Positions 8,453 through 16,499 of a DNA stretch of 64,000 nt are shown here, one piece after another. A program made the position numbers and the translations under genes. How positions within the stretch are numbered: the first letter of the stretch is position 1; each line of letters begins with the position of its first letter. The stretch is taken from positions 85,717 to 149,716 of the forward strand of contig NZ_LMAU01000007.1 of NCBI RefSeq assembly GCF_001441535.1, written 5' to 3'. The DNA is from Tsuneonella troitsensis (GTDB lineage Bacteria; Pseudomonadota; Alphaproteobacteria; Sphingomonadales; Sphingomonadaceae). The notes under the pieces are model-generated. The model worked only from the letters and a program-made list of their open reading frames with translations. It was not told the origin of the DNA and did no database searches.

Positions 8453-9652
8453 TCAACGACATTTTCCGCACAGGAGACCACGACCGTAGACACTGTCGGC
8501 GCCCTTCTTGCCCAAGTCGATAGCCTCGTTGTCGGCCGCCGCGCGCCAGTCTCCGCCGATTGCGGCCGCGATCCGCGCGGCCGCCAGAGGTGCCGCGAAT
8601 GATGTACCTCGCAGCCTGATCCGCCGCCCCCTGGCGTCGAATCCGGTCATGTCGGCAGCGGGAGCAGCATAGTCGAGGTCAAGCGCGCGCCCGGCCTCGA
8701 TTAGCGCACGATCACGGCCGTCGACGCCAGTCACTGCGATGACGCCGGGATAGCTGGCCGGGTAGGCATATGGTGAGGCCGGGCCATCATTGCCGACCGG
8801 GGCGACAATCACCACGCCCTTTCCTCGCGCTGCGGCCACCGCCCGCGACAGTAGCAAATTGTCGGCACCGACGAGGCTCATGGTAATGACCTTCACTCCA
8901 TCCGCGACCAGCCATCCCAGGGCGCGCGCGACGGCGGTTGCACTGCCGCCGGCCGGATCGGTACCATAGACATCCGCCACCGCGATGGACCGCACACCGG
9001 CACGCCTGAGCAGCGAGACCACTGCGCTGCCGTGGTTGCTGGGCGCCGGGGCGCCCCTTGCGAAGCCCTTGCTCGCTGCGACCCTCTGACTTTCACCTGG
9101 CGCACCATCGATCACGCCCACGCGGGCTGATATCGGCGCTGCTTCGGCTTTGAGGTCAGCGGCACTTGGGGCCCGCCCCGCTTGCTCGTAGACATGGTCG
9201 GGTGTCCAGCGCACGCCAGGTGCGGCGCGATCCATCAGCGCGGAGACCTCTCGCATCCTGACGCCGGGAGGGAGCTGCAGACGTGTGACCGGTAGATCCA
9301 GCCCCTCGATCGCCTCCCGCTCGAGTACGCGGAACCCCAGAATGCGGAGCCCAGAGAGTGCAGGTTCACCGGGCTCGAACATCAGGATCTCGCCCCGTCG
9401 TGCCGGGTAGCCATCCGCTGTGAGTTCCAGGAGCTTTGGATTGGCGCGCACGAGCTTCTCGATCCGCCCCGCGCGCAGTTGCGTGAGCTCCCGCGCGCTG
9501 AAAACCACCGGCTCGACCGTGCCCATGGCGCGGTCAATAACCCGGTCTATACCGCCGGTGGGCAAGGGCACGCCCGGCAAGCCCAGCTGCGCTAAGGCGG
9601 CTCCCGGGAGGAACAGCAGCAGCACGGCGAGGCAGGAAAATCGCTTCAGCAT
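8453..9652 (-). CDS. Secreted subtilisin-like serine protease (S8 family)
   Basis: A 399-residue protein with a signal peptide at about 1-21, a prodomain-like region to about 170 and then an S8 catalytic domain. The catalytic residues can be assigned as D182 (VGVIDGAPG), H207 (SNHGSAVVSLL), N288 in the oxyanion loop (VAPVGNDGPAS) and S351 (RGTSFAAPLAA). The domain is short for a subtilase. The C-terminal CGKC pair could form a disulfide. It is exported to the periplasm or beyond. It is divergent from an ECF sigma/anti-sigma pair, so it may belong to that sigma regulon or help signal to it (inference). Confidence 0.9.
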   Translation of the reverse strand: MLKRFSCLAVLLLFLPGAALAQLGLPGVPLPTGGIDRVIDRAMGTVEPVVFSARELTQLRAGRIEKLVRANPKLLELTADGYPARRGEILMFEPGEPALSGLRILGFRVLEREAIEGLDLPVTRLQLPPGVRMREVSALMDRAAPGVRWTPDHVYEQAGRAPSAADLKAEAAPISARVGVIDGAPGESQRVAASKGFARGAPAPSNHGSAVVSLLRRAGVRSIAVADVYGTDPAGGSATAVARALGWLVADGVKVITMSLVGADNLLLSRAVAAARGKGVVIVAPVGNDGPASPYAYPASYPGVIAVTGVDGRDRALIEAGRALDLDYAAPAADMTGFDARGRRIRLRGTSFAAPLAAARIAAAIGGDWRAAADNEAIDLGKKGADSVYGRGLLCGKCR

Positions 9653-9686
9653 CGTTCATCCAGTGACGTTTTTGGGCTTAACCTGG

Positions 9687-10235
9687 ATGGAACGTAGCGG
9701 GTCAGCCGTTTCATCCATAGGAACCCCGAAGAGAAGGGCCGGTCCGATCGCCAACGGGTTTGAAGACGAGATGGTCAAGCTGCTCCCCCGGCTCCGTCGC
9801 TTCGCTGCAGGGCTGGCGCGCGACCGTGTCGATGGCGACGACCTGGTTCAATTGACGGTGGAACGAGCGCTGACCTCTCGTGCGCAATGGCAGGAGGGTA
9901 CGCGGCTCGACAGCTGGATGTACCGTATTATGCGCAATATCTGGATCGACGAGGGCCGCAGCCGCACGCGCCGCGCACAGACGTTTATCGGTGAAGAGGC
10001 GGGCCTCGCCATTGGACGCGATGGAGGGCAGGAAGCTGTGGCCGAACTCGGGACGATTGGCCGCGCCATGCAGCAGCTTCCTGACGAACAGCGCGAGGCC
10101 GTGATGCTTGTCCTAGTCGAGGGCTACAAATATGCGGAAGCCGCCGACATCGTCGGCTGCCCGGTCGGCACGTTGACCTCGCGACTGGGCAGAGGACGCG
10201 AAGCCTTGATGGCAATGCTGGGAGAAGCGGCATGA
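9687..10235 (+). CDS. ECF-type RNA polymerase sigma factor
   Basis: Sigma region 2 runs from LLPRLRRFAAGLAR through GDDLVQLTVERAL to DSWMYRIMRNIWID. Region 4 contains LPDEQREAVMLVLVEGYKYA and the HTH AADIVGCPVGTLTSRLGRGR, so it is a complete two-domain ECF sigma. The start is uncertain. ATG 9687 gives 182 residues, including a basic leader. ATG 9771 gives 154 residues, starting right at MVKLLPRL, and leaves a longer divergent promoter region facing the protease. Neither has a strong ribosome site; related proteins usually have a few residues before this point, so I kept the longer form. It overlaps the anti-sigma gene by 4 bases. Confidence 0.88.
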   Translation: MERSGSAVSSIGTPKRRAGPIANGFEDEMVKLLPRLRRFAAGLARDRVDGDDLVQLTVERALTSRAQWQEGTRLDSWMYRIMRNIWIDEGRSRTRRAQTFIGEEAGLAIGRDGGQEAVAELGTIGRAMQQLPDEQREAVMLVLVEGYKYAEAADIVGCPVGTLTSRLGRGREALMAMLGEAA

Positions 10236-10939
10236 CCCAAGATCCGGATACCCTGCGCGCTTATGTAGACGGAGAGCTCGATGAGGTGACGGCCTCGCGA
10301 TTGGCTAAAGCGGCCGAAGTTGATCCCGAGCTGGCCGCCCGGATTGCGGCCGAAACCCGGCTGCGCGATATCCTCAGCGCCCATTTCGACCCGGTGCTTG
10401 CAGAGCAAGTGCCGCAGCGCCTCGTCCTGCCGATCGAGACGTCGCGCAAGGTCGTTTCGCTCCAGGATCGGAGGCCGCTTCGGTCGATCGTGCCAACTCG
10501 CATGGTGCGGTGGGCCGTTCCCGCCATGGCGGCTGCCCTTGCCCTCACAGTATTTTTGCCTGGAAGCGGGGGACCCACCGAGACGCGAGACGGCCTGATT
10601 TTCGCTGCGAACGATTTGGCAGAGGCGCTCGATACGCAGCTCGTTGCAGACCGGGTTGCCGGGAACGACACGCGCATTCTGCTCAGCTTCGCCGACAAAG
10701 AGGGAACGCTGTGCCGCGCCTTCGCGCGGACCGACCTGTCAGGCATCGCATGTATGGATGACACCGGTTGGCACTTGCGGATCCAACAGGGCGGGGTCGA
10801 CATCAGGCCCGGCGACTATCGCCAGGCAAGTTCCGTCGACAATGCGATCATGGCCTCGGCACAGGAGATGGCGGTTGGACCGGCGTTCGACGCGGAACAG
10901 GAGCGCTTGGCGCGCGCGCAATCATGGCGTCCCCGGTAA
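10232..10939 (+). CDS. Membrane-bound anti-sigma factor
   Basis: This 235-residue protein has an N-terminal cytoplasmic helical segment (YVDGELDEVTASRLAKAAEV, typical of ECF-binding anti-sigma domains but lacking a H-x3-C-x2-C zinc motif). A TM helix lies at about 92-112 (WAVPAMAAALALTVFLPG), followed by a periplasmic domain of about 120 residues with two cysteines (TLCRAF and IACMDD). Its start overlaps the sigma stop, as expected for a co-translated inhibitor. It would hold the sigma factor at the membrane until an envelope signal or proteolysis releases it (family knowledge). Confidence 0.85.
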   Translation: MTQDPDTLRAYVDGELDEVTASRLAKAAEVDPELAARIAAETRLRDILSAHFDPVLAEQVPQRLVLPIETSRKVVSLQDRRPLRSIVPTRMVRWAVPAMAAALALTVFLPGSGGPTETRDGLIFAANDLAEALDTQLVADRVAGNDTRILLSFADKEGTLCRAFARTDLSGIACMDDTGWHLRIQQGGVDIRPGDYRQASSVDNAIMASAQEMAVGPAFDAEQERLARAQSWRPR

Positions 10940-10974
10940 CTCCAACGAACTGAGCGTAAAAGTCCTCGTGGCGG

Positions 10975-11679
10975 TCATGGAAGTTCACGGAGTCCCGTGG
11001 TCGCATAATGACTCAATCGCTGGCGTTTAAAACGCGCGAAGGTTGAAACGGGGGCGAAAGGTTCGCCTTCCTTTTTTTCTCTCTCGCGCAGGTCAAAGTG
11101 TTGCCGGATGTGATCGAGCACTGACGGATAGAGCCGTGTCGTGAACTCGATGCCGATCCGGTCGTCGCGCCGCCACCGGGCGACAGCCTCGAGCGGGCCG
11201 ATCGGGCCGATCTTGATCGTCAGGCGGTTACCCGATTCGAGCTTCTCGGCGTCGTCGGAGAACGGGCAGCCGGTTTCCGACAGGTCGGTGATGACGAGCT
11301 CGCGCGAGCCGGCGGTCGTATAGATCCGTCCGACGATCGCGATCTTGTGCCGGTCCGCAGCGCGCTCCATGGAAGTGCGCGGCGGGGGTGGCGCTGCGGG
11401 CGGGCGGCCGGGCGGCGGTTCGGGGGCGGGATCTTGCGGGGGCGGCGGTGGTGCGGGTTCGCCGGCTTCGGCAGGCACTGCATTCGTCTGGCTGCCCAGG
11501 AACTGCGCCAGGGCAGCACGGACCGCGGACTCCTCGCCCAGATTCACCGCGGGCTTCCCGCTGAGCCAGCATGCCCAGAGCGATCCGTTTCTGGCCACGA
11601 AGAACAGATCGTCATCCATCCCGTCGGAATGCGGAGCATCGCCATGCGGGTCAACCGGGGGTGGGATAGGTAAAGTCAC
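10975..11679 (-). CDS. PilZ-domain-like protein with a proline-rich linker
   Basis: A 234-residue cytoplasmic protein with a GTG start at 11679. Residues about 70-102 are a Pro-rich linker (EPAPPPPPQDPAPEPPPG). Residues about 108-205 resemble PilZ: VITDLSETGCPF gives the D-x-S-x-x-G motif, followed by a beta-strand stretch ending in IGIEFT. The first c-di-GMP motif (R-x-x-x-R) is not canonical here; RHKIAIVGR is the nearest match, so nucleotide binding is uncertain. It is convergent with the anti-sigma gene. Its link to the nearby polysaccharide genes is by position only. Confidence 0.7.
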   Translation of the reverse strand: MTLPIPPPVDPHGDAPHSDGMDDDLFFVARNGSLWACWLSGKPAVNLGEESAVRAALAQFLGSQTNAVPAEAGEPAPPPPPQDPAPEPPPGRPPAAPPPPRTSMERAADRHKIAIVGRIYTTAGSRELVITDLSETGCPFSDDAEKLESGNRLTIKIGPIGPLEAVARWRRDDRIGIEFTTRLYPSVLDHIRQHFDLREREKKEGEPFAPVSTFARFKRQRLSHYATTGLRELP

Positions 11680-11974
11680 CTAGCAAAGCCGTTCGTTCGG
11701 CGACCCGATCCGTATTGTCCACTAGGCCCGCCGCGAGACAATCGCAATTGCCCGCCTGTACGAAACGATGTGCCCGGGTAGAGTTCCCTTGGGTCGCCCC
11801 GGCACGAACGGCTCTGGACATCTTCGTTGACCCTGAATCACAGCCGAGGTCGGCCCGGACGCGCGAGATCACCGCTTCGTCTGGACCGGTTTCGTGCCTC
11901 GGGTCCGACTGTGCCGGCAAATACCCCTGGGGTGGAACCATTACTTACGCGAGTTCGGCAGATTTGTGGTGCTC
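11680..11974. other. Intergenic region, no gene recognised
   Basis: It lies between two minus-strand genes. Open frames on both strands lack recognisable protein features and biased codon use. Nothing structural stands out. Confidence 0.4.
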
Positions 11975-13246
11975 TTAATGCAGCATGTCAGCCATTGGTG
12001 TTGCCGATCGAGGGTTGGGGTTGATCCAGCCATAAGATGGCTGTGAGGCGCCTATGAGCTGGAAGCCGTTGCCTAAGTCACCGCCGCTGCAGTCCAAGCC
12101 CTTGTTGATGCAGTTATCAAGCCACATCCGCTTCACGGACCCGACCCACTGTTCCATATAGTCGGAATGCAGCGTCTCACCGGGCTTAGCACCGGCTTTC
12201 ATGTGGTCGCTAGAAAGGCGCAAGCGAGAGCGCTTCGTCCCTCCCGATATCGTCGCGTACATGTCCTCCGTGACTGTCCATGCGACCTTGCTTTCATTCT
12301 GAGGTATTACATAGGGATGTGTCGCAGGACACTTCAGGTATCCCCAACTGCCGTAATCAGCGTACGCAAGGTGCGAGCGGTGGTTTGGCGTATCAAGATG
12401 CTTTCCATCCCAGCAGTTTGGCGCAGCCATGTCCGCCACAAGGGTGTCCCCCGCCTTGCAACCCGACTGGAAAACTGCGTCAAGATCGCTGTAGTGGCCA
12501 CCTGTGCCACCAGTGCAGTACCAGCTTGCACCCTGCCCCGGAGTGTCCGGATTGGTCGGGTCCCAGCCGAATACCTTTCGTAAGCCATTGGGTAGACCAA
12601 CACATTTCCCTTGAAACGTCGCACTACCAGGCGTGCAACGGGCAGAGCTCGCCATCGGGCGCTTGTAGTAGACAGCGATCCAGTCGCCATTACGGACATA
12701 CCCTTTGTCGTCGATGAGTGCGGGCATCCAATAGGCTGATCTGTTGAGCGTATGCGGGCCATAGTTGCAGTTTGAGTTGCCAACGGAGGCCGCTAGAGAC
12801 GACATCGTAGTGTTCGCATCGACGCTGGAAGGTCCCCAAAACAGGTGCAGGTGGGATGCTCCGCTTTTGCCAGGCTTTACGAGTGGGTCATCGTACCGTA
12901 GCGGACCTTCCGCCCCGCACGTCAGGCGAAATGCCCCTTCCTCGGCGCCATACAGACTGGGTATTGCCCCTGTGCCCCAAGAAAGTTGTAGCCCGTGTGC
13001 GACGGGAAAGCTCGCTACCAAGTCAGGGGCCCCGTCGAGGGTCGGTGACAAGACGTAGCCATCTCCCGAGCTAACAGCAGTCGTGGGAGTGGGCGTAGGA
13101 GTGGGGCTGGGTTGTGCGTCAGAGATCTTTTCTCGGCTCTTGCCACCTTTTGCGGCGGTAGAGACTTCGCCCTCACCTTCGTCAGGGACACAGCCGGACA
13201 ACAACAGTGCTGTGACCATCACAAGCATCGAGCTAAATTTGCGCAT
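11975..13246 (-). CDS. DUF1996 lipoprotein, left paralogue
   Basis: The ATG at 13246 (MRKFSSMLV) is preferred over an upstream GTG, because GGGGGA sits at the right distance before it. A lipoprotein signal ends in LLLSGC. A PT-rich spacer (PSPTPTPTPTT) leads to a DUF1996 domain of about 330 residues with conserved blocks SHLHLFWG, SAYWMPAL, FGWDP, WYCTGGTGGHYSDL, WDGKHLDTPNHRSHLAY and SSDHMKAGAKPGETLHSDYME. Several His/Asp residues may bind metal. The family function is unknown, though fungal members are secreted WSC-associated proteins. A close paralogue lies at 57287-58543, so the two bracket the EPS island. A TTAACC element lies about 36 bases upstream (13287-13282, minus strand). Confidence 0.85.
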   Translation of the reverse strand: MRKFSSMLVMVTALLLSGCVPDEGEGEVSTAAKGGKSREKISDAQPSPTPTPTPTTAVSSGDGYVLSPTLDGAPDLVASFPVAHGLQLSWGTGAIPSLYGAEEGAFRLTCGAEGPLRYDDPLVKPGKSGASHLHLFWGPSSVDANTTMSSLAASVGNSNCNYGPHTLNRSAYWMPALIDDKGYVRNGDWIAVYYKRPMASSARCTPGSATFQGKCVGLPNGLRKVFGWDPTNPDTPGQGASWYCTGGTGGHYSDLDAVFQSGCKAGDTLVADMAAPNCWDGKHLDTPNHRSHLAYADYGSWGYLKCPATHPYVIPQNESKVAWTVTEDMYATISGGTKRSRLRLSSDHMKAGAKPGETLHSDYMEQWVGSVKRMWLDNCINKGLDCSGGDLGNGFQLIGASQPSYGWINPNPRSATPMADMLH

Positions 13247-13258
13247 ACAGTCCCCCAC

Positions 13259-13507
13259 TTGAGGAGACTTTGCAGGACGTTGGTTAATTCCGGCCTTACG
13301 GCCTCAGTGAACGAATTTAACCGGACGCCCTTGCTGGCGGCGCCGGTCCGCTCAGGACAGCCTTCAACCTAAGGCTGACGATGGTCAAAGCGGAAGTCAT
13401 TTAAGGCGAAATCCGGCCGGTTAAGATGATATCGCCATTATTATGCTAATTCCTCATTAACCATTTTCGCTCACTCCAAGGAAGACCAGCCTATGAGGAG
13501 GTAACCC
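13259..13507. promoter_or_regulatory. Divergent promoter region with TTAA-type CtrA-like boxes
   Basis: This 249-base region lies between the DUF1996 gene and the CtrA paralogue. CTAA-N7-TTAACC at 13446-13462 differs by one base from the alphaproteobacterial CtrA box TTAA-N7-TTAA and lies 46 bases before the ctrA-like start. Further TTAA elements occur at 13282-13287 (reads TTAACC toward the DUF1996 gene), 13317-13322 (TTAACC), 13401-13404 and 13419-13424. The density suggests autoregulation or control by the main CtrA (inference). A good ribosome site (AGGAGGT) lies at 13496-13502. Confidence 0.5.
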
Positions 13508-14203
13508 GTGCGCATTCTGCTGATTGAAGACGAGCCGACGACGGCCAAGGCAATTGAGCTGCTGCTCACAATCGAAGGGTTCAATGTCTATTCGACCGAT
13601 CTGGGCGAGGAGGGCCTGGATCTCGGCAAGCTCTACGACTACGACGCCATACTGCTCGACCTTCACCTGCCTGATATGCACGGTTACGACGTGCTCAAGA
13701 AGCTACGCGTGGCCAAGGTGCAAACGCCGGTCCTGATCCTCTCGGGCAATTGCGAAATGGACAGCAAGATCCGGAGTTTCGGCTTCGGCGCAGACGACTA
13801 CGTGACAAAGCCATTTCATCGAGAGGAACTGGTCGCGCGCATCCACGCGGTAGTCCGCCGGTCAAAAGGCCATTCGCAGTCCTTAATCCGCACTGGCAAA
13901 TTGGCCGTCAACCTCGACGCTAAGACCGTTGAAGTCGACGGCGCACGTGTGCACCTGACAGCCAAGGAATATGCGATAGTGGAGCTCCTTTCCCTCAGGA
14001 AAGGCAGCACGCTAACCAAGGAAATGTTCCTGAACCACCTCTATGGAGGAATGGACGAACCCGAGGGCAAGATCATCGATGTATTCATCTGCAAGCTGCG
14101 CAAGAAGCTGGCCCATGCGAGCGGGGGCGAGAACTACATCAATACGGTGTGGGGCCGAGGCTATAACCTACGCGATTCTGAGGAAGAATTGAAGGCTGCG
14201 TGA
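13508..14203 (+). CDS. CtrA-family response regulator (probable second CtrA)
   Basis: A 231-residue OmpR/PhoB-class regulator. The receiver (1-117) has E7-D8, phospho-acceptor D51 ([14 protein letters not shown]) and K near 104 (YVTKPFH). The winged-helix output (about 128-225) carries the CtrA hallmark [20 protein letters not shown] and FICKLRKKL blocks. It is strikingly CtrA-like along its length but departs from the usual sequence at several normally invariant places ([31 protein letters not shown]). This suggests a diverged paralogue rather than the essential cell-cycle gene; I cannot see the rest of the genome. Its GTG start follows AGGAGGT. It sits at the left end of the EPS/pilus island, a plausible dedicated regulator (inference). 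Confidence 0.88.
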   Translation: MRILLIEDEPTTAKAIELLLTIEGFNVYSTDLGEEGLDLGKLYDYDAILLDLHLPDMHGYDVLKKLRVAKVQTPVLILSGNCEMDSKIRSFGFGADDYVTKPFHREELVARIHAVVRRSKGHSQSLIRTGKLAVNLDAKTVEVDGARVHLTAKEYAIVELLSLRKGSTLTKEMFLNHLYGGMDEPEGKIIDVFICKLRKKLAHASGGENYINTVWGRGYNLRDSEEELKAA

Positions 14204-14575
14204 CGGTGCCGGCGTAAAAGAAAATCAGCGGCAAGTTGCGGACATCGGCAGCATGAGGCCGCTTTCCTTGCAATTTAAGGCACTTATCAATCGACGGTCA
14301 TTTCCCTGATCGCTTCGAAGATACTTTCCCCGGCGGCGAGCCGCTTGTCACAGAATAGCGGGAGAGATTGCGGACCGATGTTTGGGAGCTTTGCGCGAAA
14401 TGACTTGGCTGCGGAGCATATCCCGAGCGCAGGCAGATTATCGCCTCGACATGATGCGCAGACTCAACATTGGCACGCGGGATCTCGGGCGCGGCCTGTT
14501 CGTCTCAAAGCACAAGAGGGACGGCAATGATGGCCCAGCTACTCGACCCCATCCGGCCACTCTGATCATTGAAAA
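14204..14575. other. Intergenic region, no gene recognised
   Basis: It lies between the convergent ctrA-like gene and rfbD. The short open frames (for example on the plus strand around 14382-14654) run into rfbD and look non-coding. No clear terminator hairpin was found. Confidence 0.4.
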
Positions 14576-15469
14576 CTATGGCTCGACGGGGCCGAAAGAT
14601 TGCTCGTGGTTCGCGACCTCCTTCAGCATTTCAATGAGATTGGCCCGCCAATGAACCGCAGGCTCCCCGAGCACTTTCCTGGTCTGTGAGCAATCCAGGA
14701 GTGAGAAGCGCGGACGCCTCGCAGGCGTGGGGTAGTCAGCCGTACTGATCGGCACGACGTTGACGCTTGCCTCGAGCAAGCCAAGCCGGTTGGCTTCCTC
14801 TTTAATCGCTACGGCAAAATCGTACCAGCTGGCCACTCCGGCATCGGTGTGGTGCCAAATGCCACTCTTCTTCTGGATGCCCAGTTGCCAAACGGTGCTT
14901 GCGAGCCCCGCTACCCACGTTGGTGATCCGATCTGATCTGAGACCACTCGAACTTCCTCTCGCGACCGCATGACTCGCAGCATCGTATTGACGAAATTCG
15001 CCCCTTGTCGCCCGTATACCCATGACGTTCTGACGACTGTTGCGGAAGCCCCCGCGGCATCCTCGCCGTCGGACTTGGTGCGACCATAAACTGAAAGCGG
15101 ATTGCGCTGATCTTCGGGTTTATACGCTCTAGAGGTGCTGCCATCGAAAACGAAGTCGGTCGAGACGTGGACAAAATGCGCCCCGCATGCGCGCCCGGCT
15201 TCAGATAGCGCTCCCACCGCGCGAGCGTTGACCGCATACGCAGTATCAGGCTCGGATTCGGCACGATCGACCGCAGTATAAGCGGCCGCATTGATCAACA
15301 AGTTAGGGACGTGCATCGCGACAACGTCCCGAATGGCGCCCTCGTCGTTCAAGTCGAGCTCGTGCCGGGAAATGCCCGTGCATTGCCAATTTGCCGGAAC
15401 TCGCTGCAAAAGCGCGCGTCCGAGTTGACCAGTTGATCCGATAATCAAGGCTCTAGGAGGAACTGTCAT
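14576..15469 (-). CDS. rfbD: dTDP-4-dehydrorhamnose reductase (RfbD)
   Basis: An extended-SDR enzyme that reduces dTDP-4-dehydro-L-rhamnose to dTDP-L-rhamnose in the cytoplasm. The NAD(P) motif is IGSTGQLGRALL near the N terminus. Further motifs are NAAAYTAVDRAES, the catalytic Ser/Thr in VSTDFVFDGS and Y-x-x-x-K in VYGRTKSDGE, all typical of RfbD. The length of about 297 residues is normal. The ATG at 15469 is preferred; an in-frame GTG lies 18 bases upstream. The other dTDP-rhamnose genes (rfbA, rfbB, rfbC) are not in the window, so they must lie elsewhere. It would supply rhamnose to the EPS made by the adjoining island. Confidence 0.9.
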   Translation of the reverse strand: MTVPPRALIIGSTGQLGRALLQRVPANWQCTGISRHELDLNDEGAIRDVVAMHVPNLLINAAAYTAVDRAESEPDTAYAVNARAVGALSEAGRACGAHFVHVSTDFVFDGSTSRAYKPEDQRNPLSVYGRTKSDGEDAAGASATVVRTSWVYGRQGANFVNTMLRVMRSREEVRVVSDQIGSPTWVAGLASTVWQLGIQKKSGIWHHTDAGVASWYDFAVAIKEEANRLGLLEASVNVVPISTADYPTPARRPRFSLLDCSQTRKVLGEPAVHWRANLIEMLKEVANHEQSFGPVEP

Positions 15470-15514
15470 AGGCCCGCGCCTGTGCACGGCTCCAGACTGC
15501 GGTCAAGGCAACAA

Positions 15515-15703
15515 TCACCAAATTGAAGCGATGACCCGTCCCGCGTTTGCCCAAGCAACCGCCACGATAAGCCCGATCACGAGGACTTCCGGCACACGCC
15601 TCCATATGGGGCGAGTGTCGATGCGGCGGTTCTTCCGCTGCACATCGACGATCCCCCGAAACTGGGTCTGATTCCGCACGGGAGGCAGCTTGTCTTGCGG
15701 CAT
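15515..15703 (-). CDS. Small single-pass membrane protein, hypothetical
   Basis: A 62-residue reading frame with a basic, Gln/Arg-rich N-terminal half and a hydrophobic segment VPEVLVIGLIVAVAWANAGR at about residues 37-56. It lies between rfbD and the pilus chaperone on the same strand. There is a weak GGA before the ATG. It resembles no family I recognise. The TM segment and strand make it plausible, but an overlapping frame covers part of the same DNA, so coding status is uncertain. Confidence 0.4.
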   Translation of the reverse strand: MPQDKLPPVRNQTQFRGIVDVQRKNRRIDTRPIWRRVPEVLVIGLIVAVAWANAGRVIASIW

Positions 15704-15809
15704 TCGGGATCCATGGCTGGTAAGGACCTAAGAAAGCAAGCGTGATGTGACAAAGACCCCTTCGAAAGCGGCAGGCCCAACCCTGCGACGCCCACTGAAT
15801 CCGAGAGGT

Positions 15810-16499
15810 TCAAAATGCCAGTTTCGTCACCCGTGATCCCCGGGCCACAGAAAAGTGCGCTGGAGTGTCGTGGGGAAGGGTCTGCTCCCAGATCGCCCCG
15901 GCATAGAGTCTCTTGGCGGGTAGCGCGCGGCAGTCCTTGCCCTCCCCATCACATTGCTTGCCGTCGAAAATCTCCTGCGAAGCGTTGCCCTCGTTGCGTA
16001 TTAGCAGGGCTCTCCCGACCCGCTCACTTGTGAGCGCATCGGTCGCTTGTGCCGGGCGGGCAAGTACCAGTACGTCGTAGCCCACCAGAACCTTGACCGC
16101 ACTCACCTCGGACGTCACTTCTCCCGCGACCGGCCTGATTGCGACCCGGTAAACACGCTCGCGCGCGGGCCGGACGCCAGCCAAAGCTACACGGATCACG
16201 CGCCGCTCACCGGGAGCGAGGACTATCCGCTGGGGGGATACCAGCAACCCCGCTGCTAGCGGATCCCGCGCATCGACGCGGCTCTCTTCTCTCGTGCCAG
16301 GATTGAGAATCTCGAATGGCTCGGCCAGGACATACATGCGTTCAGACCCGGTATTCGAGACCTCGATATCATCGCGAGGTGCCTCGTTAGGTTCGAGGTC
16401 CACGATGACCTGGCTCAGAACCATGTCCGCACTTGCTGCCGAGGGTGAAAGCATCGCGAGACTGGCAAGCAGTACATGTCCAGCAACGAAGCTACGCAT
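15810..16499 (-). CDS. Periplasmic pilus chaperone (PapD-like, spore-coat-U system)
   Basis: A 229-residue protein with a signal peptide (about 1-24) and an Ig-like PapD fold. It has an N-terminal strand MVLSQVIVDLEPNEAPRDDI, a middle stretch LLVSPQRIVLAPGERRVIRV (the chaperone motif strand F1/G1 region) and a second domain with C near 182 and 189. It would bind spore-coat-U-type subunits in the periplasm and deliver them to the usher. Its ATG follows the usher stop directly (TGAATG), so the two are coupled. It is the last gene of the pilus operon. Confidence 0.85.
   Translation of the reverse strand: MRSFVAGHVLLASLAMLSPSAASADMVLSQVIVDLEPNEAPRDDIEVSNTGSERMYVLAEPFEILNPGTREESRVDARDPLAAGLLVSPQRIVLAPGERRVIRVALAGVRPARERVYRVAIRPVAGEVTSEVSAVKVLVGYDVLVLARPAQATDALTSERVGRALLIRNEGNASQEIFDGKQCDGEGKDCRALPAKRLYAGAIWEQTLPHDTPAHFSVARGSRVTKLAF

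Noticed and set aside
9420..9686. Upstream extension of the ECF sigma gene to 9420
   Set aside because: It runs antisense through the start of the subtilase gene and has no sigma-like sequence.
9687..9710. GGAAC and CGTT as an EcfG-type promoter before the sigma gene
   Set aside because: The spacing between the two elements is 13 bases, too short for the usual 16-17.
11651..11941. A 96-codon minus-strand frame overlapping the PilZ gene start
   Set aside because: It has no protein character and no ribosome site, and it overlaps the start of a better gene.
13317..13424. Additional TTAA pairs in the ctrA-like promoter as a full CtrA box
   Set aside because: The spacings between these TTAA elements are not 7 bases, so only 13446-13460 is kept as a near-complete box.
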